Positions 7,014-11,901 of a stretch of 15,381 bases of DNA are shown here, one piece after another. Under the pieces are notes generated by a model, which made no database searches, was not told the DNA's origin, and saw nothing but the letters and a program-made list of their open reading frames with translations. Within the stretch, counting starts at the first letter, position 1; the number at the start of each line of letters is the position of its first letter. Position numbers and translations under genes: made by a program. This DNA is from DASPXY01 sp038227745 (lineage in GTDB: Bacteria; Planctomycetota; Planctomycetia; Gemmatales; Gemmataceae): contig JBBRPS010000155.1 in assembly GCA_038227745.1 (NCBI GenBank), forward strand, positions 1-15,381, given 5' to 3'.

Positions 7014-7040
7014 AGACTTCAAGTATAACCGTTGAAGTCT
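7014..7040 (-). promoter_or_regulatory. Palindrome over the probable AsmA-gene promoter
   Basis: AGACTTCAA at 7014-7022 is the exact reverse complement of TTGAAGTCT at 7032-7040, with 9 bases between. On the minus strand TATACT (7027-7022) falls inside it and would place the RNA start about 54 bases before ATG 6961. The region suits an operator for a dimeric regulator, or a hairpin. No clear -35 box was found. The middle also contains TATAAC on the plus strand. Confidence 0.45.
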
Positions 7041-7121
7041 TCCCGTTTTGGCGCGGCGCGGCCTCGGACTCTCCGACTCCGTCCGTGAGTTTAGCGGCTG
7101 GGACGGGAAAGACGGCTGAAG

Positions 7122-7144
7122 GGACGCGGCTTGACGTCTCGCCA
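7122..7144 (+). repeat. 23-base repeat, copy 2
   Basis: Same sequence as 2132-2154 apart from one base. Here no acceptable -10 element follows TTGACG at the right distance, and the nearest plus-strand gene starts 370 bases on, so a promoter role is doubtful. Confidence 0.6.
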
Positions 7145-7148
7145 GGAA

Positions 7149-7261
7149 GCGGCGGGCCGCGAGCGCACCGAAACACGGCCCGCCGCGCCTTCGTGCTCAC
7201 CCTCCGTGCAGGTCCCCCGACCTCTTCTCAGTCCGGTCCGTTCGAGGCGCGGCGGGCCGTG
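7149..7261. repeat. GC-rich inverted repeats in the 552-base non-coding stretch
   Basis: GCGGCGGGCCG at 7149-7159 pairs with 7176-7186 across 16 bases. The middle arm, extended to 7174-7190, also pairs perfectly over 17 bases with 7245-7261, so two alternative hairpins are possible. The surrounding stretch 6962-7513 contains no convincing gene: besides these repeats it holds the AsmA promoter palindrome, one 23-base repeat copy, the hairpin at 7414-7441 and a -10-like TATACT at 7480-7485. Confidence 0.6.
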
Positions 7262-7413
7262 CCTTCCAGGCGATCAGGTGCAAATCCCGGACCAAACCCC
7301 CTGGCGGCCCCCCTCTGTCCAACCAGCACAAGCCGCGGGAGGCTGCGCATGGTACTAACGGGCGCTTATGCGAGGCTTGCGCCAGGAAGCTCAGGGCGTA
7401 GGGGGCTGGGGGG

Positions 7414-7441
7414 AAGCCCACGGGTTGCCACCCGTGGGCTT
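7414..7441. repeat. Small hairpin of the CCACGG...CCGTGG type
   Basis: AAGCCCACGGGT (7414-7425) and ACCCGTGGGCTT (7430-7441) form a perfect 12-bp stem with a TGCC loop. It lies about 70 bases upstream of the phosphodiesterase start. No T-run follows on either strand. It resembles the hairpins at 11388 and 11693. Confidence 0.65.
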
Positions 7442-7513
7442 GCCCGGCCTGCAAGGGGTGCCCTCCGGCCGACGGCCGATATACTGAACGCGCCCCGCCA
7501 ACGGCCCCACACC

Positions 7514-8893
7514 ATGCAACCGCTGCTGCTCGTCAACACCGTCGGCCTGACCTCGCGCCTTCTCCCCCAGGCGCCGCGCCTCCACGCCCTGGCGCAGGCC
7601 AGCTGGCACCGGCCGCTGCGCGAGGTGCTGCCGGCCGTCACCTGCACCGCCCAGGCGACCCTGCTCACCGGGCGGACTCCGGAGGGGCACGGCATCGTCG
7701 GCAACGGCTGGCTCTACCGCGACACCGGCGAAATCCGCTTCTGGCAGCAGTCCAATCGCCTCGTCCAGGCCGAGCCGCTCTACGTCACCGCCCGCCGCCG
7801 CGCCGCCGAGCGCGGCCGCCCTTTCCGCTGCGCCAAGCTGTTCTGGTGGTTCAACCAGGGGGCCGCGGTGGACATGAGTGTCACACCCAAGCCGCACTAC
7901 GGCGCCGACGGCAACAAGGCCTTCGACGTACTCGGCACGCCCGACGGCCTGACGGAGCGGCTCAAGGCGAAGCTCGGCCCATTCCCATTCCCGACCTTCT
8001 GGGGGCCGATGGCTGGCCTGCCCTGCACCGCGTGGATCGCGCGCTGCGCCGCGGAGGTGCTGCGCGAAGCCCGCCCCGAGCTGACACTGGTCTACCTGCC
8101 GCACCTCGATTACGACACGCAGCGCCTCGGCCCCGCGGGCTGCGACTGGCCGCGCCTGCTGCGCGAACTCGACACCGCCTGCGAACCGCTGCTCGAAGCC
8201 GCCCGGGCAGTCGGGGCGCGCGTCTGGGTGGTGAACGAGTACACCCACCTCCAGGTGGGAAGTGCGGTGCCGTTGAACCGCGTGCTGCGGCAGAACGGTT
8301 TCCTCAAGGCCCGCGACGGGCCGTTCGGGGAGATGCTCGACACCTTCGAGAGCGATGCTTTCGCCGTCTGCGACCACCAGGTCGCCCACGTGTACTTGAA
8401 GAACCCGACCGATTCGGAGAAGCTGAGCGAGTTGCTCGTCGCCGTGCCGGGGGTGGCCCGCGTCCTTGCCGGGGAGGCCCGCGCCGAGGTGGGGCTGCGT
8501 CACGACCGCGCCGGCGACCTGGTGTTGCTGTCGCGGCCGGACTCGTGGTTCGCGTACCCGTACTGGCTGGACGACCGCAAGGCGCCGGACTTCGCGCGCA
8601 CGGTGAACATCCACGCCAAGCCGGGCTACGACCCGTGCGAGCTGTTCTTCGACCCGAAGCTGTGGTGGCCAAAAGGCAGGGCGCTGAGGCGGCTGTTGCA
8701 GAAAAAGCTGGGGTTTCGCACGCTGTTCGACGTGGTGCCGCTCGACCCGGGCCTGGTGAAGGGGAGTCACGGCCTGCCCGCGGCCGACGCCCAGGACCGG
8801 CCCGTGCTGGTCGGCGACGGCCCGGCACCCCCGGGAGAGGTCGCGATGACGGACGTGCGCGACCTGGTGCTGCAGGCGCTCGACCTGGCGTGA
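7514..8893 (+). CDS. Alkaline-phosphatase-superfamily phosphodiesterase / nucleotide pyrophosphatase-like protein
   Basis: A 459-residue protein from ATG 7514. No Shine-Dalgarno sequence precedes it, but a -10-like TATACT at 7480-7485 would give a leader of only about 20 bases. The frame is open far upstream, but that part is antisense to the AsmA gene. The opening LLLVNTVGLTSRLL corresponds to the first strand of the superfamily. Residues 40-64 (PAVTCTAQATLLTGRTPEGHGIVGN) match the nucleophile region of type I phosphodiesterases, with Thr43 aligned to the catalytic Thr. Further landmarks are YLPHLDYDTQRLGP (194-207), VVNEYTH (239-245) and CDHQVAHVYL (286-295). There is no signal peptide, so it is probably cytoplasmic. 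Several usual metal ligands appear replaced: the first Asp by Asn8, the His of the PDxxGH-type motif by Gln203, and the DHG motif by NEY. A related subfamily occurs in eustigmatophyte/bacterial ebo-type clusters, but no other ebo genes are here. Fold confident; substrate unknown. Confidence 0.83.
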   Translation: MQPLLLVNTVGLTSRLLPQAPRLHALAQASWHRPLREVLPAVTCTAQATLLTGRTPEGHGIVGNGWLYRDTGEIRFWQQSNRLVQAEPLYVTARRRAAERGRPFRCAKLFWWFNQGAAVDMSVTPKPHYGADGNKAFDVLGTPDGLTERLKAKLGPFPFPTFWGPMAGLPCTAWIARCAAEVLREARPELTLVYLPHLDYDTQRLGPAGCDWPRLLRELDTACEPLLEAARAVGARVWVVNEYTHLQVGSAVPLNRVLRQNGFLKARDGPFGEMLDTFESDAFAVCDHQVAHVYLKNPTDSEKLSELLVAVPGVARVLAGEARAEVGLRHDRAGDLVLLSRPDSWFAYPYWLDDRKAPDFARTVNIHAKPGYDPCELFFDPKLWWPKGRALRRLLQKKLGFRTLFDVVPLDPGLVKGSHGLPAADAQDRPVLVGDGPAPPGEVAMTDVRDLVLQALDLA

Positions 8894-8947
8894 CGCCCCC
8901 CGGAACCTTACTGACCGTGCAGACGGCTACTGCCCGGTCCATCCCTG

Positions 8948-9382
8948 TTACTTGCGGCTGATCGTGTATCCGTGGTGCTGTCCCAGCAAACAGACGATGT
9001 CGCCGGGGCAATCAACAATCAAAGCGAGCAGATTGCTGATGTCACGGCCCAGGGCGCTCATGTCCAGAGCGGCCGGGTCGGTGAAGCCCGCGTATTGGCC
9101 CCGGAACACGACTTTCGTCCCGTCCTCGCGGGTCATCCGAATCGAGGTATTGACGAGAATTGAGGCGGCGACCCCGCCCACCCCAGCGAGTTGCTGCCGA
9201 GTCGCAAGGGGTTGGAGCTGGAGCGCGGTGAGCGCGTCGGCGCTGAAGACGGTCCGGTCGGCTCCTGTGTCGGCGAGGAAATAGACTTTTGCCCACGTGT
9301 CATCGCTCGCCAGGGCCTCGCCGCGGAAGATGGGCCGCACTACGCCATCGTCGCAGCGATACCACTCACCATCGATACGCAT
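8948..9382 (-). CDS. Retropepsin-like aspartic protease, 144 residues
   Basis: The start is taken as ATG 9382 (MRIDGEWYRCDDGVVRPIF), because the longer frame upstream is antisense-like arginine-rich sequence inside the neighbouring gene. The active-site motif is LADTGADRTVF at residues 37-46, with catalytic Asp38, followed by a flap-like glycine turn (LAGVGGVAAS, 66-75). The second conserved turn is SALGRDI (109-115), the counterpart of the hydrophobic-GR motif of retroviral-type proteases. The single catalytic Asp and short length imply an active homodimer. There is no signal peptide or membrane segment, so the protein should be cytoplasmic. It overlaps the end of the DUF5678 gene by 17 bases in another frame, so the two are very likely cotranslated from one mRNA. 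The stop is TAA at 8948-8950, 54 bases from the convergent phosphodiesterase. The natural substrate is unknown. Confidence 0.8.
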   Translation of the reverse strand: MRIDGEWYRCDDGVVRPIFRGEALASDDTWAKVYFLADTGADRTVFSADALTALQLQPLATRQQLAGVGGVAASILVNTSIRMTREDGTKVVFRGQYAGFTDPAALDMSALGRDISNLLALIVDCPGDIVCLLGQHHGYTISRK

Positions 9383-9674
9383 AGATGTGTTCCATCTTCT
9401 CGCGCGGGATGATGCGGGTGAAGCGGCCGTTGTCCTCCGGGTGGGCAGCCTTTGCGAGCGCCAGGGCCTCCTCCGGAGTATCCCCCACGAAGAGCTCCTG
9501 TCCGGCGACGCACAGGATCTTACCCCGGTGCGTGCGATAAATCTCGTCGGCATGAGCGTTGAACCATGCCCAGTTCCGCTCGAAACGCTCGTCTTGCGCG
9601 CGGGCCTTCTCCAGTTCCACCGGGTCGGTCACTACTTCCATCACGACTTTGGGGATTTCCTTGGCTCTGCTCAT
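9366..9674 (-). CDS. DUF5678-like small protein, partner of the aspartic protease
   Basis: A 102-residue protein from ATG 9674, with GGAGG 6 bases ahead. The first 30 residues are charged and probably helical (VTDPVELEKARAQDERFERNW, split here around residues 15-35). Residues 34-76 (NWAWFNAHADEIYRTHRGK, then ILCVAGQELFVGDTPEEAL) match the DUF5678 pattern: an aromatic helix, a strand with a small-residue turn, and a D-x-P-E-E helix start. The end is IYAYRW. No signal peptide or membrane helix is present. Its 3-prime end overlaps the start of the retropepsin gene by 17 bases. Similar small proteins beside retropepsins are known in planctomycetes and cyanobacteria, so a substrate, inhibitor or adaptor role for the protease is conceivable, but it is inference. 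The domain assignment is by eye and moderately sure; the gene itself is well supported. Confidence 0.75.
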   Translation of the reverse strand: MSRAKEIPKVVMEVVTDPVELEKARAQDERFERNWAWFNAHADEIYRTHRGKILCVAGQELFVGDTPEEALALAKAAHPEDNGRFTRIIPREKMEHIYAYRW

Positions 9675-9836
9675 GGCAATCCTCCCACCTTCTCTCAAGG
9701 AGACGATCTCGATTACGTGCCGGCTGGCGGCTGCACGGGAGGGATGGTCGGCCCTCCGCCTGCGGGGACGACAGTGCCGAGAAGGACCCCGGCGCTGCCG
9801 CGCCCGCACTCAGGCCGCCCACCTTGGCCCCGGCCG
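9675..9836. other. Spacer between rho and the DUF5678 gene, with a small hairpin
   Basis: GGAGGG at 9738-9743 can pair with CCCTCC at 9752-9757 around an 8-base loop, about 80 bases beyond the rho stop. No T-run follows on the minus strand, so intrinsic termination is not evident. The rest of the 162 bases shows only the ribosome site of the DUF5678 gene. Confidence 0.4.
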
Positions 9837-11201
9837 TCACGACATGTTCATGCTCATCAGGAACTCGGCGTTCGATTTCGTCTTGCGCAGCCGGCCGGTC
9901 ATCATCTCCATCGCCTCGACCGGGTGCATGTCGCTCAGCACGCGCCGCAGGATGCGCACCCGCTCCATCTCGCCGGGGTGCAGCAGCATCTCCTCCTTGC
10001 GCGTCCCCGAGCGGTTGATGTCGATCGCGGGCCAGACGCGCTTGTCCACGAGGCGCCGGTCGAGGTGCAGTTCCATGTTGCCGGTGCCCTTGAACTCCTC
10101 GAAGATCACCTCGTCCATGCGCGACCCCGTGTCGATCAGCGCCGTCGCCAGGATCGTCAGACTACCGCCCTCCTCCGTGTTGCGCGCCGCCCCGAAGAAA
10201 CGCTTCGGCTTCTGCATCGCGTTCGTGTCCAGGCCGCCGCTGAGCAACTTGCCGCCCGAGGGCGCCTCGGTGTTGTGGGCGCGGGCCAGGCGCGTGATCG
10301 AGTCCAGCAGGAGTACCACGTTCTTGCCGTGCTCCACCATCCGCTTCGCCTTCTCCAGCGCGATCTCGCTGACGTGGATGTGCTCGCCGGGCGGCTCGTC
10401 GAACGTGCTGGCCACCACCTCGGCCGTCTGGCACGCCACGGTCCGCACCATGTCCGTGACCTCTTCCGGCCGCTCGTCCACCAGCAGCACGATCAGGTAG
10501 CAGTCGGGATGATTTTTGATCAGGCTCAGGGCGATCTTCTGCAGCAGGATGGTCTTGCCCGCACGCGGCGGCGAGACGATCAGGCCGCGCTGCCCCATGC
10601 CGATCGGCGTCACCAGGTCCACGACACGCATGGCCAGGTCCTCCGCCGACGTCTCCAGCACCAGGCGGCGGTTGGGGTGCAGGGGGGTCAGGTCCTCGAA
10701 GCCGGTCTCGGCGACGCGCTCGTCGGGCGCGTGGCCGTTGACCGCGTCCACCTGCATGAGGGCGAAGTTCTCCTGGCCCTCGACCGGCAGACGGATCGGT
10801 CCCTCGACCACCATCCCGGTGCGCAGGCCGAGGCGGCGGATCTGGCTCGGCGAGACGTAGATGTCTTCCGGCGAGGCGAGGTAGTTGTGGGCCACGCTGC
10901 GCAGGAAGCCGTAGCCGTCGGGCAGCACCTCGAGGGTGCCGCTGCCGCGGACGATGGCGTCGCGCTGGATCTGGTGGCGGACGACCGCCATGATCAGCTG
11001 GCCGCGGCTCATGCCGGTGTGTTCGGCGATGCCCTCGCGCTCGGCGAGGGCGAACAGGCGGGGCATGGGCAGGCGGTACAGGTCGTCCAGGCGCTGCGCG
11101 GCGGGCAGGGGCGTCTGCGGCGCCTGGGGGTCGGCGGGCTTGCGTACGGTCCGTTTACGGGTCACATTGCTGGACCCGTCGTCGCTGCGGGCGACGGCCA
11201 T
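9837..11201 (-). CDS. rho: Transcription termination factor Rho
   Basis: A 454-residue hexameric RNA helicase that ends transcription at Rho-dependent sites. ATG 11201 has GGAGG 6 bases ahead. A basic, Pro/Ala-rich leader (1-35) precedes the N-terminal helical domain (LYRLPMPRLFALAEREGI, 41-58). The RNA-binding cold-shock-like domain carries GTLEVLPDGYGFLRS (88-102), the YVSPSQIRR signature (115-123) and the cleft residues further on. The ATPase domain has Walker A SPPRAGKT (210-217), the conserved LLVDERPEEVTDM (239-251), Walker B VVLLLDS (295-301), the Q-loop GGKLLSGGLDTNAMQKPKRFFGAARN (316-341) and an R-loop region near 370-380. All catalytic motifs look intact, and the length is near the family norm of 420-450. 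It heads the minus-strand series rho, DUF5678, protease, although 162 bases separate it from the next gene. The divergent 700-base spacer upstream carries several palindromes. I saw no convincing promoter. Confidence 0.97.
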   Translation of the reverse strand: MAVARSDDGSSNVTRKRTVRKPADPQAPQTPLPAAQRLDDLYRLPMPRLFALAEREGIAEHTGMSRGQLIMAVVRHQIQRDAIVRGSGTLEVLPDGYGFLRSVAHNYLASPEDIYVSPSQIRRLGLRTGMVVEGPIRLPVEGQENFALMQVDAVNGHAPDERVAETGFEDLTPLHPNRRLVLETSAEDLAMRVVDLVTPIGMGQRGLIVSPPRAGKTILLQKIALSLIKNHPDCYLIVLLVDERPEEVTDMVRTVACQTAEVVASTFDEPPGEHIHVSEIALEKAKRMVEHGKNVVLLLDSITRLARAHNTEAPSGGKLLSGGLDTNAMQKPKRFFGAARNTEEGGSLTILATALIDTGSRMDEVIFEEFKGTGNMELHLDRRLVDKRVWPAIDINRSGTRKEEMLLHPGEMERVRILRRVLSDMHPVEAMEMMTGRLRKTKSNAEFLMSMNMS

Positions 11202-11289
11202 TGGTTTCCTCCGGGTCTTAACGGGGCGTCCCCTGGGATCGTCAGTACCCGTCCGCCGTGCCGCCAGGGATACGCACGGGGACCGCCCG

Positions 11290-11362
11290 CAGAGGTCAGA
11301 GGTCAGAGGTCAGAGCAGACAGGGCGCGCCCTGTCTGCTCTGGTTCTGGCTTCTGACCTCTG
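11290..11362. repeat. Heptad-repeat inverted element A
   Basis: Three exact tandem copies of AGAGGTC (11291-11311) run into AGAGCAG and ACAGG. The centre, 11312-11341, is a perfect 30-base palindrome. The far arm, read as reverse complement, is again a degenerate 7-base series (AGAGGTC, AGAAGCC, AGAACC, AGAGCAG) ending in ACAGG. The outer arms 11290-11299 and 11353-11362 also pair. The element ends about 90 bases upstream of the rho start. It encodes no protein. Its plan is the same as that of the element at 11793-11880. Confidence 0.8.
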
Positions 11363-11387
11363 TCTTGAGTGCTTGCTTGCAAAAGAG

Positions 11388-11407
11388 CCACGGCGCCAAC
11401 GCCGTGG
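11388..11407. repeat. Small hairpin, 8-bp stem
   Basis: CCACGGCG and CGCCGTGG pair around a CCAA loop. On the minus strand it is followed by CTCTTTTG, so it could act as a weak intrinsic terminator protecting rho from antisense or upstream transcription. With no minus-strand gene to its right, that is speculative. Confidence 0.5.
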
Positions 11408-11542
11408 GGAAAATTGGGCTCCCCGGGCCAACCGGCCGAAGGGGGCGCTCACGGCCCCGATTCCGCGGCCCGTCGGCCGTGGAAGAGCATAAGTCTCCGC
11501 TGTTGAAGTTACGTTCGCTTGTCCTGGCCCACATGGCGGGCG

Positions 11543-11562
11543 TGACCGCCTGCGGGCGGTCA
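11543..11562. repeat. Small hairpin, 8-bp stem with TGCG loop
   Basis: TGACCGCC and GGCGGTCA pair around TGCG. The loop and stem length are identical to those of the hairpin at 11693-11712, 150 bases away. Confidence 0.5.
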
Positions 11563-11679
11563 GGGGTGCCGGAGATGGTCGAGTCACCCAGGGCGCTTCC
11601 CCGGCCGGCGAGCCCGGTGGCCGAGGGCTAAGGCCGCCCGGTCATCCCCAAACGCATTCATTATGAACAACCGCCGCGC

Positions 11680-11720
11680 GGCTTCAATGGGGCCACGGTC
11701 TGCGGACCGTGGAGAAGGCC
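11680..11720. repeat. CRISPR-repeat-like single hairpin unit
   Basis: A core CCACGGTC-TGCG-GACCGTGG (11693-11712) is bordered on the left by GGCTTCAATGGGG and on the right by AGAAGGCCC. An 8-bp dyad with a CTTCAATGGGGCC-like left flank looks like one CRISPR-type or REP-like unit, but there is only one copy, no spacers and no cas gene, so it is recorded as an orphan repeat. Confidence 0.45.
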
Positions 11721-11792
11721 CGCCTATTTCCGCTATTATGGCACAGGTCCGCCCAAAGAAAAGAGGGACTTTTGCGAGAACGGCGAAAAGGA

Positions 11793-11880
11793 GGGAATAG
11801 GGGATAGGGAGTAGGGAATAGGGGAAGACAGGAGTGTCCCTGTCTTCCCCTGCTTCCTACTCCCTATTCCCTACTCCCTG
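11793..11880. repeat. Heptad-repeat inverted element B with G-runs, upstream of glgX
   Basis: The left arm is a perfect 7-base series from 11793: GGGAATA, GGGGATA, GGGAGTA, GGGAATA, GGGGAAG, then ACAGG. After a 6-base centre the right arm is its inverted counterpart (as reverse complement GGGAGTA, GGGAATA, GGGAGTA, GGAAGCA, GGGGAAG, ACAGG). A perfect 12-bp inner stem (11821-11832 with 11839-11850) and a 16-bp outer stem (11806-11821 or so with 11864-11879) can form. Five G-runs of three or four lie at 11793-11824. The element ends 22 bases before the glgX ATG, so it lies in the leader or promoter region of that gene. Confidence 0.85.
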
Positions 11881-11901
11881 CTTCTGGTATCCTGACCTGC
11901 C

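Noticed and set aside
7235..7294. tRNA-like stretch: GGTCCG ... CTTCCAGGC ... GGTGCAAATCCC ... CGGACCA
   Set aside because: The ends pair over six bases, but the total is only about 60 bases, the T-stem has a mismatch, no proper D-arm or 5-bp anticodon stem forms, and the GC-rich inverted repeat runs through it.
5753..7513. N-terminal extension of the phosphodiesterase frame by nearly 590 codons
   Set aside because: This part is antisense to the AsmA-like gene and the following spacer. Family similarity begins right at ATG 7514.
11202..11250. CTGACG-N17-GTTAAG as a rho promoter on the minus strand
   Set aside because: The implied RNA start would fall on the ribosome binding site, so it is unlikely to be the functional promoter.
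9297..11492. 731-residue plus-strand open frame
   Set aside because: It is antisense to rho, which carries every Rho motif. The composition (Arg, His, Asp, Val) is that of a mirror frame.
11680..11720. CRISPR array
   Set aside because: Only one repeat-like unit, no regularly spaced copies and no cas genes.
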